Of a DNA stretch of 64,000 nucleotides, positions 43,045-52,190 are shown in pieces. Below the pieces are notes generated by a model. It ran no database searches, was not told the DNA's origin, and saw only the letters and a list, made by a program, of their open reading frames with translations. How positions within the stretch are numbered: position 1 is the stretch's first letter; the number at the start of each line of letters is the position of its first letter. A program made the position numbers and the translations under genes. Source of the stretch: an uncultured Clostridia bacterium (GTDB taxonomy: Bacteria > Bacillota > Clostridia > TANB77 > CAG-508); NCBI GenBank assembly GCA_947581805.1, contig CANPVM010000006.1, positions 1 to 64,000 on the forward strand, read 5' to 3'.

Positions 43045-43500
43045 TTATTCTTCGTCTTTATTTATATCTTTTAATAATTCTAATTGGGAAATTAATAATG
43101 ATTCCATTTTTGCTTTATATACTTCAAATTGTTTTTTAATATCTTCTAATTCTTTTTTCTTCATTAGAATTTCTTGTCCTAAATCATCGACTGCTTTTCT
43201 AGCATTTCCCTCAGCTTCTTTTATAATTTGTTCTGCTTGTTGTTTTGCTACTTCTTTTACTTCTTCTGCTGTTGATTGTGCCATGACTAATGTATTTTGT
43301 AGTGTATCTTCAATCGTTTTATAATGTAATAAACTACGTTCTAGTTCATCTACTCTTGTTTTTAGTTCTGTACTTTGTTTATATGCTTTTTCATAATCTG
43401 TAGTTAATTCGTCTAAAAATTCATCTACTTCTTCTACATTATACCCATTCATCATTTGTTTTGAAAATTTTTTATTTTCAATATCTAATGGTGTTATCAT
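43045..43500 (-). CDS. divIVA: DivIVA-domain protein
   Basis: A 151-residue protein with the DivIVA lipid-binding N-terminus (TPLDIENKKFSKQMMNGYNVEEVDEFLDEL) and a long coiled coil. It marks curved membranes at septa and poles. Its position 35 bases after sepF is classic for Firmicutes division clusters. Confidence 0.92.
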   Translation of the reverse strand: MITPLDIENKKFSKQMMNGYNVEEVDEFLDELTTDYEKAYKQSTELKTRVDELERSLLHYKTIEDTLQNTLVMAQSTAEEVKEVAKQQAEQIIKEAEGNARKAVDDLGQEILMKKKELEDIKKQFEVYKAKMESLLISQLELLKDINKDEE

Positions 43501-43535
43501 ATTACTTCCTCCAATGTATCTTAAACTAATTCAAA

Positions 43536-44000
43536 CTACATATTTGTATTTCTAAGCCAAGATACAGATAATTTATTTCTTATTTCTTCTCTTGCTAAGT
43601 CACTCGTAATTTCGTAGTTATATGGTGCAATTAAAAAGATAGAGTTAGATACTTTTTGAATATGTCCATCAAGTGCATGAACGGCACCACTGATAACATC
43701 TACAATACGTCTTGCAACATCTTTATTAACATATTCTAAATTCACAATAACAGATTTTTTTTCTTTTAATAAATCACAAATTGCTTCTGATTGTTCAAAA
43801 GTGGTTGGTTGTGAAATAACCATTTTAATTTGTTCTGTTTGTGGCATATTTACTACCTTATTACGTCTGTTCCAAAAATTTCTATTTTCTTCTTGTTCTT
43901 CTTCCTCTTCTTGTTCGTATCCTTCTTCTTCATCATATTCTTCTTCTGCGGTATCTACTCCAAATAAATCTAATACCTTATTCATAATTGCTCCTGACAT
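43536..44000 (-). CDS. sepF: Cell division protein SepF
   Basis: A 154-residue FtsZ-interacting protein. N-terminal amphipathic membrane helix (MSGAIMNKVLDLFG), an acidic linker with Glu/Gln runs, then the SepF core (PTTFEQSEAICDLLKEKKSVIVNLEYVN...-type, residues about 65-150, including SGAVHALDGHIQKVSNSIFLIAP). AGGAGG lies before the start. A promoter (TTGACA, 17, GATACT) is at 44056-44084. divIVA follows. Confidence 0.93.
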   Translation of the reverse strand: MSGAIMNKVLDLFGVDTAEEEYDEEEGYEQEEEEEQEENRNFWNRRNKVVNMPQTEQIKMVISQPTTFEQSEAICDLLKEKKSVIVNLEYVNKDVARRIVDVISGAVHALDGHIQKVSNSIFLIAPYNYEITSDLAREEIRNKLSVSWLRNTNM

Positions 44001-44055
44001 GTTTAAACCTCCTAAAAATATTGTCCTTCGTGTTATTTATTATTTTCATGTTATA

Positions 44056-44084
44056 AGTATCTATCTTTTTTTTGCGATTGTCAA
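44056..44084 (-). promoter_or_regulatory. Probable sepF-divIVA promoter
   Basis: Minus strand: -35 TTGACA, 17-base spacer, -10 GATACT. Confidence 0.5.
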
Positions 44085-44145
44085 TAGTTTTTTCTAATTG
44101 TAATGTTAATTTAATATCATTGTAATATTTTTGTAATATTATGTT

Positions 44146-45381
44146 TTATAGCTGTATCTCATCATATAATGATATTTTTTTACGATATTTTATTTCTTCT
44201 TGTGGAACTCCTTTTTCTAATAATTCCTTTCCTTCGTCATAATTTGTGATAATAGAATATTTTTCGGTTTGTTTCAACACTTTTATATAAATTTTGTCAG
44301 TAAATCCTACTTTTCTACGAATGACATATAATAAATCTTCGCTTTCTTGTTTAATTGCTTCGTTTGGTACTTTCCATCCACTGACATCCCACCATATAAT
44401 ATCAAAAGAAATTTTTCTGTAATTGATTAGTTCTTCCACATAATTTTGTAATTTAAAAACAAGTACACTTTCTTCCTTACTGTCTTGTGCAAGATATACA
44501 ATTTCTGCTTCGATTTCTTGGTTGTTTGCCAGTCTTATTTTTAACTTATTTCCTACTTTTATACCTTGTTCTTCTATTGTTTTATTTTCTAGAATACATG
44601 CTATATAGCATGAAAAGTTATCAATAATTTTTCCACTTTCTTCGTTGGTAGAAACAATTTGTCCTGTTTTTAAATTTAAGTCTTCTAACATTTTTTTGCT
44701 TAATGAGGCAAAACTAGAAGGAGTTAATACTTCTTCTAAACCATCCACTCGATAGGATACTACCCCTGACCTTGTTGCTGTTAAATCGTTTGAATTAGAA
44801 TTTAATTCATTTTCATATTGACTTCTTTCTTCGATTAGTGTTTTTAAATAAGAGCCTGTTGGACTTTTTTCGCCCGCTATTTTTGCCTTTTTATTTATAT
44901 AAGAATCTAAATCTTTTTTATATTCTTTAATTTTTTGTAGGTCATTGATATGGTAAATATCATTTAATTTTGTTTCAATTTGTTGTTCTAGTATTTTGAC
45001 ATCGGCTGGCAATGTGGTTTCCTCTTTTTCCCATGCTTCTTGTATTTTAATATCTAACTCTTGTATTTTTTTTATTAAATCACTTTCTCCTGCTGTATAA
45101 TAACGAAAAATTGCTTCTCCCTTTGCTACTTTTTCTCCTTCTGTTTTAATTTGAACCATTCCATTTTTGTAGTTTTCTCCCTTTAAAACCGTTTCATCTC
45201 TTATAATGTACCCTTGCAACGATTCTTCAGAGGATAATTTACCATTTTCTATAATAAAAGTATTGGTTGGCTTTATTGCCAGATTATATACTATATAGAT
45301 AGCATATAGTAAAATCATTATGATGATAATGATAAAAGCAATATATCCCTTTTTATTTGTTTTTTTGCTTTTTTGTTTCAC
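44146..45381 (-). CDS. HlyD-like membrane fusion-type protein
   Basis: A protein of about 411 residues with one N-terminal transmembrane helix (residues about 15-35), a lipoyl-like/barrel-sandwich domain (SLQGYIIRDETVLK...), a helical hairpin (about 100-195), and a C-terminal beta-barrel with a WWDVSGWKVP motif. It resembles HlyD/MacA adaptors but has no transporter partner nearby. Start is a GTG that overlaps the miaA stop by one base (TAGTG), with AAAGGAGATG upstream, implying coupling to miaA. Similar adaptor-like genes sit near sepF in Clostridia. Confidence 0.78.
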   Translation of the reverse strand: MKQKSKKTNKKGYIAFIIIIIMILLYAIYIVYNLAIKPTNTFIIENGKLSSEESLQGYIIRDETVLKGENYKNGMVQIKTEGEKVAKGEAIFRYYTAGESDLIKKIQELDIKIQEAWEKEETTLPADVKILEQQIETKLNDIYHINDLQKIKEYKKDLDSYINKKAKIAGEKSPTGSYLKTLIEERSQYENELNSNSNDLTATRSGVVSYRVDGLEEVLTPSSFASLSKKMLEDLNLKTGQIVSTNEESGKIIDNFSCYIACILENKTIEEQGIKVGNKLKIRLANNQEIEAEIVYLAQDSKEESVLVFKLQNYVEELINYRKISFDIIWWDVSGWKVPNEAIKQESEDLLYVIRRKVGFTDKIYIKVLKQTEKYSIITNYDEGKELLEKGVPQEEIKYRKKISLYDEIQL

Positions 45382-46298
45382 TACTTCATCTCCTTTAAGA
45401 TAATAGCAATATTGTGTGATAATGTGTCTTGGCCATTTAGCCATATGGTTTGTTTGTTTTTTCTGAACCATGTTAGTTGTCTTTTAGCGTATCTTCTTGA
45501 TTCCTGTTTTATTTTTTCTATCATTTCTTCTTTGCTAATTTTTTGTTCTAAATATTCTACTACTTCCTTATAGCCTAGTGCTTGCATTGCAGTTGGAAAT
45601 TCGTTGTATTTTTTATAAATTGCTTCTACTTCTTCTATCAAGCCTTTTTCTATCATACTATCTACTCTTTGATTAATTCGATTATAAAGAATATCTCTAT
45701 CCATATTAATGGCAAATATTTTATAATCATATTCTGGTTCTTTTCTTGATTCTGAATCTAATTGAGTTTTTGTTTTTCCTGTCTGATGATATAGTTCCAG
45801 TACCCTTAAAATTCTTTTTTTATCGTTTTTACTGATTTTCTCCATTGCTTTTGCATCTATTTTTTTTGCTTTCTCATATAAAACTTCTAATCCTTCTTTT
45901 TGAGCTATTTCTTCTAGTTCTTTACGATAAGAAAAATCTGTTTCTATGTCTGGAAATTCAATTTCATAGATGAGTGAATCAATATATAGTCCTGTTCCTC
46001 CTACTATAATTGGTGTTTTTCCTTTTGCTAATATTTTTTGAATGGCTTTTTTTGCATCTTTCTTATAGTCTGCTACGCTATACCTTTCATTTGGTTTTAA
46101 AAAATCAAGCATATAATGAGGAATATTTTGTTTCTCTTGTTCTTCTGGTTTGGCAGTTCCAATGTTCATTTCTTGGTATATTTGCATAGAGTCTGCAGAT
46201 ACAATTTCTCCATCTATTGCTTTGGCTAGTTCGATTGATAAAGCTGTTTTTCCCACTCCAGTTGGTCCACCAATTACAATTACTTTTTGTTTTTGCAT
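45381..46298 (-). CDS. miaA: tRNA dimethylallyltransferase
   Basis: A 305-residue MiaA. P-loop GPTGVGKT (residues 9-16), substrate motif SADSMQIYQEMNIGTAKP, and the C-terminal ...RQLTWFRK motif. It adds dimethylallyl to A37 of tRNAs reading UNN codons. Downstream of mutL, a common operon position; a small membrane protein gene lies between them. Confidence 0.95.
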   Translation of the reverse strand: MQKQKVIVIGGPTGVGKTALSIELAKAIDGEIVSADSMQIYQEMNIGTAKPEEQEKQNIPHYMLDFLKPNERYSVADYKKDAKKAIQKILAKGKTPIIVGGTGLYIDSLIYEIEFPDIETDFSYRKELEEIAQKEGLEVLYEKAKKIDAKAMEKISKNDKKRILRVLELYHQTGKTKTQLDSESRKEPEYDYKIFAINMDRDILYNRINQRVDSMIEKGLIEEVEAIYKKYNEFPTAMQALGYKEVVEYLEQKISKEEMIEKIKQESRRYAKRQLTWFRKNKQTIWLNGQDTLSHNIAIILKEMK

Positions 46299-46308
46299 TT
46301 TTGTCTCC

Positions 46309-46842
46309 TTAGTCTAGTTGATTTGTAATTTCGTTTTCAAATATATCGTTGTTTATTACATTTTCTGTTATAGTATTTTCTATTTCATTTGTGATAACCA
46401 TATTCTGCTCTACGTTTCCTTGCTCATTGAATGTACCTATAAAATGAATATTATTTTGTACATCACAGAAATAAAAATATTCTATTACTAGTACTATAAT
46501 TAATAATATACTTGTTACTATAAGCCTTTTTAAAAATTTGTCTTGTTTTATTTTGTTTTCTTTTAGTTTCATGTATTGTGATGCTATATATGGAACAAAT
46601 AAAATCATATTGACTGGTACAAATAAATAAATTATAAAATCCTTCGTCTGCTTATGAATATTTTCATCAATATCAAAGCCACTAAACCAGTATGTAATAC
46701 TAATTAAAATATACATAGAAGCTATACTAACAGCCATAATAATTAATTTTTGTTTATTATCTAGTCTTTTGATAAATTGATAGGTAATTCCTATTGCTAT
46801 AGCATTTGCTAGGATAATAGAAATAATAATATAAATATTCAT
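46309..46842 (-). CDS. Membrane protein of unknown function in the mutL-miaA operon
   Basis: A 177-residue protein with four hydrophobic helices (residues 2-20, 33-53, 68-90, 107-127) and a polar Asn/Glu-rich C-terminal tail (NEIENTITENVINN). No family is recognised. It sits 5 bases after mutL and 10 before miaA on the same strand, so is cotranscribed with them. Confidence 0.7.
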   Translation of the reverse strand: MNIYIIISIILANAIAIGITYQFIKRLDNKQKLIIMAVSIASMYILISITYWFSGFDIDENIHKQTKDFIIYLFVPVNMILFVPYIASQYMKLKENKIKQDKFLKRLIVTSILLIIVLVIEYFYFCDVQNNIHFIGTFNEQGNVEQNMVITNEIENTITENVINNDIFENEITNQLD

Positions 46843-46847
46843 CCTAT

Positions 46848-49181
46848 TTACCTCCTTGAAAACTTCTTTTCGATATCTGTTTTTGTCATTCGAATTGCTG
46901 TTGGTCTACCATGTGGACAAGTAAATGGATTTGGTAATGTTAATAATTTATCCATTAAGCTCTCTACTTCTTCCTTCGTTAATGCCATATTAGCTTTTAC
47001 TGCTGCTTTGCATGCTATGGTAGCAATAAATTTTTCTTCTATTTCTTGCTTTGCTGTTCTTGCTACTGTATTAATTTCATCTAATGTCTCTAAAAATAAT
47101 TCCTTTGTGTCTAATTCTAAACAAATATTAGGCACACCTGTTAATTTGATGGTATTTTCTCCAAATTCTTCTAAGATAAATCCTGCTTTTTCAAACATTT
47201 GCATATTTTCTTTTGCAATATCCATCTCTTTGTGTGTTAATGTGATAATATCTGGCAATAACATTAATTGTGAGTCTTTGCCATCTTCTTTATAATAATT
47301 TTCTTTTACCTTTTCATACATAATTCTTTCATGTGCTGCATGTTGGTCAATAATGTATAATTCTTTATCGATTTCTATCATAATATAGGTTGAAAATGCA
47401 ATTCCTATAAATTTATAAGCAGGAATTTCTTCTTGTTTTGCAAAAATGGATAAGTTTTCTCCTGTTACCATTTCTGCATCTGGTATTTTGTATTCTTCTG
47501 GTTCTTCTTTGACTACTGCTTCTGCTATAGGTGCTTTTCCAAAAACAGAAGTATACATTTCTTCAAATTGCTTTTTTGGTTCTTCTTGTTTTGCTTTTTC
47601 TACTACTTGTTTGATGTCCATCACTTGTGTTTCTTGCTCTTCTGCCATTTGAGCAATTTGCTGTTTCATTTCTTCTGTTATTACTTTTGTCTCTTCCATT
47701 TGCTCTGATGGTATTTCCATTTTGATTGTATTTTCCTTTGCCTCTTCTAATGGTTGTATTGGTTCATTTTCTTCATTTGTTTCTGGTATTTGTACTGTTT
47801 CTGTTTCCTCTTTTTCTTGTACTAATGTTGGCATTTCTTCTTGTTGTTCTTCTACCGGTAGATTATTTTCCTTTTCTTCCTGTGAAGTAGGATTGTTTCT
47901 TTGCTCGTTTGATAAAATTTCTTTTATTCCTGTAGTTTTTTTATACTCTTCTACTGTTTTTTTCATTTCTGCCATTTTTCCCATAATGTTATTAAAATTA
48001 TGGGTATATTCTTCTTTGGTTGGAATACTTACTTTTCTTGTTTGATATAATTGTTCTATAATAGTTGGTTCTTCTGGTGTTTCTTCTTTTTTTGGCATTA
48101 TTTTTTGAAATAAACTTTTTGGTGCGTCTTGTTTTTCCTCTATATCTTGTTTATTTTCCATATAATGTTCTTTTTCTTGGTTTGCTACTAAATCATTTTT
48201 TAATAAAGTATCTTTAATGGCATGATAAACTGCTTTGAATACTTTTGACTCATCTTCAAAACGTACTTCTAATTTTGCAGGATGAACATTAACATCGACT
48301 TTTTGAGGATTCATTTCTATGTTTAGTACCACAAAACCAAATTTACCGATAGTAATCATTCCTTTAAAAGCTTGTTCTGCACTACTAGATAATGTTTTAT
48401 CTTTAATATATCTTTGATTTACAAAAAATAATTGATTTGCTCGGTTAGAGCGAGAAATTGATGGTCTACCAATCACTCCTGTTATTTTTATATCTTCGTA
48501 TTCATAATCAACATCTAGTACATTTTCTGCAATTTCTTTTCCATAAATACCATAAATAACACTTTTTCTATCTCCATTTCCAGATGTTTGAATGATGGTT
48601 TTACCAGAACTGATTAACTTAATTGCTATTTCTGGATGGATTAATGCAATTCTTGTGATAATATCTTCAATATATCCTGCTTCTGTAAAATCTTTTTTCA
48701 AGAATTTATAGCGGACTGGCGTATTATAGAATAAATTTTCTACTGTAATAGTGGTTCCATTTGGGCAGCCGGCTTCTTGGTTTTGAAGTATTTTTCCACC
48801 TTCTACTATTACTTCATATCCTGTTTCATTATCCATGGTTTTGGATTTCATAGATACTTTTGCAATTGCTGCAATACTAGCTAATGCCTCTCCTCTGAAC
48901 CCCATTGATTTTACATTTTCTAAATCTTCTGCTACACGTATTTTACTTGTTGCATGACGTTCAAAAGCAATTTCCATATCGTCTGGCATAATTCCTTTTC
49001 CATTATCCGTTACTCGAATATAAGAAATTCCTCCATTTTTAATTTCTACATTTATGTTGCTAGAACCTGCATCAATGGCATTTTCTACTAATTCTTTTAC
49101 AACTGATGCTGGTCTTTCAATTACTTCTCCTGCTGCAATTTTGTTAATGGTTAAATCATCTAATAATACAATATTTCCCAC
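46848..49181 (-). CDS. mutL: DNA mismatch repair protein MutL with nicking-endonuclease motif
   Basis: A 777-residue MutL. The GHKL ATPase domain occupies residues 1-330 (NKIAAGEVIERPASVVKELVENAIDAG-type start, GFRGEAL). A very long Glu/Gln-rich linker spans about 335-575. The C-terminal dimerisation domain carries the endonuclease motif DQHAAHERIMYE and the zinc-site motif CPHGRP near the end. The linker is longer than usual. MutS is outside the window. miaA follows as in many Firmicutes. Confidence 0.95.
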   Translation of the reverse strand: MGNIVLLDDLTINKIAAGEVIERPASVVKELVENAIDAGSSNINVEIKNGGISYIRVTDNGKGIMPDDMEIAFERHATSKIRVAEDLENVKSMGFRGEALASIAAIAKVSMKSKTMDNETGYEVIVEGGKILQNQEAGCPNGTTITVENLFYNTPVRYKFLKKDFTEAGYIEDIITRIALIHPEIAIKLISSGKTIIQTSGNGDRKSVIYGIYGKEIAENVLDVDYEYEDIKITGVIGRPSISRSNRANQLFFVNQRYIKDKTLSSSAEQAFKGMITIGKFGFVVLNIEMNPQKVDVNVHPAKLEVRFEDESKVFKAVYHAIKDTLLKNDLVANQEKEHYMENKQDIEEKQDAPKSLFQKIMPKKEETPEEPTIIEQLYQTRKVSIPTKEEYTHNFNNIMGKMAEMKKTVEEYKKTTGIKEILSNEQRNNPTSQEEKENNLPVEEQQEEMPTLVQEKEETETVQIPETNEENEPIQPLEEAKENTIKMEIPSEQMEETKVITEEMKQQIAQMAEEQETQVMDIKQVVEKAKQEEPKKQFEEMYTSVFGKAPIAEAVVKEEPEEYKIPDAEMVTGENLSIFAKQEEIPAYKFIGIAFSTYIMIEIDKELYIIDQHAAHERIMYEKVKENYYKEDGKDSQLMLLPDIITLTHKEMDIAKENMQMFEKAGFILEEFGENTIKLTGVPNICLELDTKELFLETLDEINTVARTAKQEIEEKFIATIACKAAVKANMALTKEEVESLMDKLLTLPNPFTCPHGRPTAIRMTKTDIEKKFSRR

Positions 49182-49418
49182 GTTATTTCCTCCGTTTTTA
49201 TATTCTATTTTTTAGAATTATATCATTAATTGTTTTATTTTGTATAGTTTTTTCTTTATTTTTTTCTATCTTTTTATTTTGTTTCTTTTTACCTTTATTT
49301 CCAAATAGTTTTCCTATCGTTTGTTCATATAATTGTAACACTTTTTTTGTTTTCGAATAGTATATACCATACGAAAGAGAAAAGAAATAAGAAAATTTTG
49401 TATAGGAGGTACTCGTCA

Positions 49419-49529
49419 ATGGGAAATTGCTCATGTAACAGTGAAATTCTTTGGTTCATTATCCTATTCTTACTACTTTTCTGTGGCTATTCTAATAACA
49501 ACTGTGGATGCAACAATGGATGTTGCTAA
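49419..49529 (+). CDS. Small Cys-rich hydrophobic peptide
   Basis: A 36-residue peptide (MGNCSCNSEILWF...NNCGCNNGCC) with one membrane-length hydrophobic stretch and Cys clusters at both ends. GGAGG sits nine bases upstream. Size, topology and pairing with the next gene resemble spore-coat-associated or YjcZ-like peptides; this is an inference. Confidence 0.65.
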   Translation: MGNCSCNSEILWFIILFLLLFCGYSNNNCGCNNGCC

Positions 49530-49584
49530 TTTCTCCTAAACATACAGAAAAGTTCAAAGTATACTTTGAAAGGAGGGACATATT

Positions 49585-49719
49585 ATGCCAGAAAACAGAG
49601 GTTGTGGATGCGGATGCAATGGTTTTGGTTTCGGCGGAGACTGCATTTGGATTATTATTGTTTTAATATTAATTTTCTGTTGTTGTGGAAACAACAATAA
49701 TGGATGCGGATGTTGCTAA
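49585..49719 (+). CDS. Small Cys-rich hydrophobic peptide, paralogue
   Basis: A 44-residue peptide: Gly/Cys-rich head (GCGCGCNGFGFGG), a hydrophobic helix (IWIIIVLILIF), then CCCGNNNNGCGCC. AAAGGAGG upstream. It is similar in design to the 49419 peptide, so probably a duplication. A strong terminator follows. Candidate spore-coat peptide. Confidence 0.65.
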   Translation: MPENRGCGCGCNGFGFGGDCIWIIIVLILIFCCCGNNNNGCGCC

Positions 49720-49738
49720 TAAACATACCATAGTTTAA

Positions 49739-49809
49739 GAAAGCCAGGATTTTGTGCAAATAAGTGATTGACACTTTGTTTAAATTTGCATCAAAATCTT
49801 GGCTTTTCT
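49739..49809 (+). terminator. Long-stem terminator after the Cys-rich peptides
   Basis: GAAAGCCAgGATTTTG pairs with CAAAATCtTGGCTTTTC across a 38-base loop that itself contains TGCAAAT/ATTTGCA; followed by T6. Confidence 0.85.
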
Positions 49810-49883
49810 ATTTTTTGTTTCTGTTTTTTATTTAAGTTTCTTTTTATTCACTTTTATTTTATTAATTATTTACTTTTTTGTTT

Positions 49884-51207
49884 TTAATTATTTCCTGCTA
49901 CATAGCCTGTAGAATAAGCAATTTGTAAATTAAACCCGCCTGTGTATGCATCTACATCTAAAATTTCTCCTGCAAAATATAAACCATCTATTAATTTAGA
50001 TTCCATTGTTTTAGGGTTTACTTCTTTAATGGAAATTCCTCCTGCTGTAATAATAGCTTCTTCAATAGGTCTAAAATCAACAATTGTAATAGGAAATTCT
50101 TTGATTATTTTTACTAATTTTGTTCTTTCTTCTTTGGTAATAGAATTTACTTGTTTTGTTTCTTTAATTTGCGTTAGTTTTAAAATTGGTAAAATCATTT
50201 TTTGTGGCAATAATTCTTGCAATCCATTTCGGATTTCTTTGTTTTTAAATTTTTCAAAATCTCGCTGTATTCTGGCATCTAGCTTTTCTAGTGATAATGC
50301 AGGTTTTAAATCAATCTTTAAAACAATGTTGCTTTCTTTCATTTCTTCTTTTATATTAGGGTAGCGTAATAAATGAGCTGAACTGCTTAAAATGGTAGGT
50401 CCAGAAACGCCGAAATGAGTAAAGAGCATTTCTCCAAAATCTTCGTAAATAATTTTCTTTTTTTGTATGTCTTCTAACTTAATTGCTACATTTTTTAAAC
50501 TTAACCCTTGCATTTCTTTGCACAATGTAAGTGATGTTTCATTTGCAACTAAAGGAACTAACGAAGGCTTTATAGAAGTAATTGTGTGACCTAATTTTTG
50601 TGCCATATAATAGCCATCTCCTGTAGAGCCAGTATTAGGGTAACTTTTTCCGCCTGTTGCAAGCACTATTTTATCTGCTTTTTGTATTTGCCCATTGGCA
50701 AGTAGAACACCTTCTACTTGTTTTCTTTCTAATTTTTCTCTATCTTTCGAATTTTCTTTTTTGGGTGCTTCTTGTGCATTTGGTTCATTGCTTTTTCTTG
50801 TAAGAATTTCTTTTACCTCTGCATTGGTTTTTATTTTTACTTTTTGCTTTTTTAATTCTCTTTTAAAAGCTTCTAGTACATCCATAGATTTATCACTTAC
50901 AGGGAAAATACGATTTCCTCTTTCTTCTTTTACCTCTACCCCTTGCTCTTTTAAAAATTGAATAATATCTTGATTTGTATAGTTTTGAAATGCGCTATAT
51001 AAAAATCTTCCATTGCCAGGAATATTAGCAATGAAGTCTTCTATTGGAAGAGAAGAAGTAATATTGCATCTACCTTTTCCTGTAATTAACAATTTTCTTC
51101 CTAAAGATTCCTTTTTTTCTAATAAGGTTACTTCATTTCCTTGTTTTGCGGCTTGAATGGCAGCCATCATACCTGCCGGGCCTCCGCCCAATAACTATTA
51201 CTTGCAT
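49884..51207 (-). CDS. HI0933-family FAD oxidoreductase, read across a +1 frameshift at CGGA
   Basis: The BaiN/HI0933-type flavoprotein begins ATG at 51207 with MQVIVIG, then reads CGG at codon 8 (51186-51184). Skipping the C gives GGPAGMMAAIQAAKQG, completing the dinucleotide-binding GxGxxG; the zero frame stops about 17 codons later. The rest is intact (GRKLLITGKGRCNITSS, ATGGKSYPNTGSTGDGY, and the C-terminal DVDAYTGGFNLQIAYSTGYVAG). The joined length of 440 is normal with a small linker near 145. A TTG start in the second frame would lack the first beta-strand. No strong ribosome-binding site is visible for either start. Confidence 0.85.
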
Positions 51208-51345
51208 CTATTTTGAACGTATAATCTAAATTTTATTATACGAATTTCTCCTTTCTTTTTTATATTTCTTTATATTTTGTGGTAGTTCTATGTTTTCTGT
51301 TACTTTATACTTTTCTTGTTTTGATGTTTTATAATCTTTTATTTT

Positions 51346-52095
51346 TTATTTAGTATTTTTCGTATTATTATGCATTAACCAATCTTTTATAATAGAAAGA
51401 ACAAATTCTTGTCCTATTTTTCCAACTGTTTTATCATAATTTTCTTCTAATAATGCATTGTCTGATAAAATACGAATACCCAACACTGGAATTTGAAATT
51501 GGCTTGCTATTTGGTAAACAGCTACTGTTTCCATATCTTCACATATTACGTTATATTTTTCAGAAAGCCAAAGCAGTCTATCTTTTTCTGCATTCCATAC
51601 ATCACCACTACCAATTCTTCCTTTTACATAGTTTATTTTTTGCTCTCTTGCTGTTTCTATTGCTAACTGTAATAGGTTTTTGTTTGCTTCCAATACTACT
51701 AATTCATCTATGCCTTCTTTGAAAGTTTTTAAATCCCATGTAAATGGATTACTTCCTTCTTTTTCCTCTTTATATGGTGTTTGATACGAGTTGATGTTAA
51801 TGCAAGACTCACCTAAAACAATATCTCCCTTATGTACATTTTTTGTAATTCCACCTGCTACCCCTTGGTTAATTATCATGCAAGGTGAAAAATGTAAAAT
51901 ACCAAGAAGCGTTGCTGCTGTCACTTGAATTAACCCTACTTTTGTTTTTGATAAAATAATCGGATAGTTTTCTATTTTTCCTTGGTAGAAGGTGTAACCA
52001 TATAAATTTTTTTCTTCTATATTTTGCATATTTTGTTTTAGAGTTGCAATTTCATCTTCCATTGCCCCTTGTATTAAAATTGGCTTTTGTTCCAT
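51346..52095 (-). CDS. MTA/SAH nucleosidase family protein
   Basis: A 249-residue phosphorylase-fold protein of the 5'-methylthioadenosine/S-adenosylhomocysteine nucleosidase type. It has GAMEDEI near the N-terminus (catalytic Glu), NQGVAGGI, and CEDMETVAVYQIA in the active site region. It detoxifies MTA and SAH. Length slightly above the E. coli enzyme. It lies between two metabolic enzymes with no operon partner of the methionine cycle. Confidence 0.88.
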   Translation of the reverse strand: MEQKPILIQGAMEDEIATLKQNMQNIEEKNLYGYTFYQGKIENYPIILSKTKVGLIQVTAATLLGILHFSPCMIINQGVAGGITKNVHKGDIVLGESCININSYQTPYKEEKEGSNPFTWDLKTFKEGIDELVVLEANKNLLQLAIETAREQKINYVKGRIGSGDVWNAEKDRLLWLSEKYNVICEDMETVAVYQIASQFQIPVLGIRILSDNALLEENYDKTVGKIGQEFVLSIIKDWLMHNNTKNTK

Positions 52096-52190
52096 TTTTT
52101 AATTTCCTTTCTGCTGGCTAATTTTTTATAGCACATTTTTTATGCATTTAAGTTATTTTGCGAATTAAAATTTTACTAGAAATTATCTTT

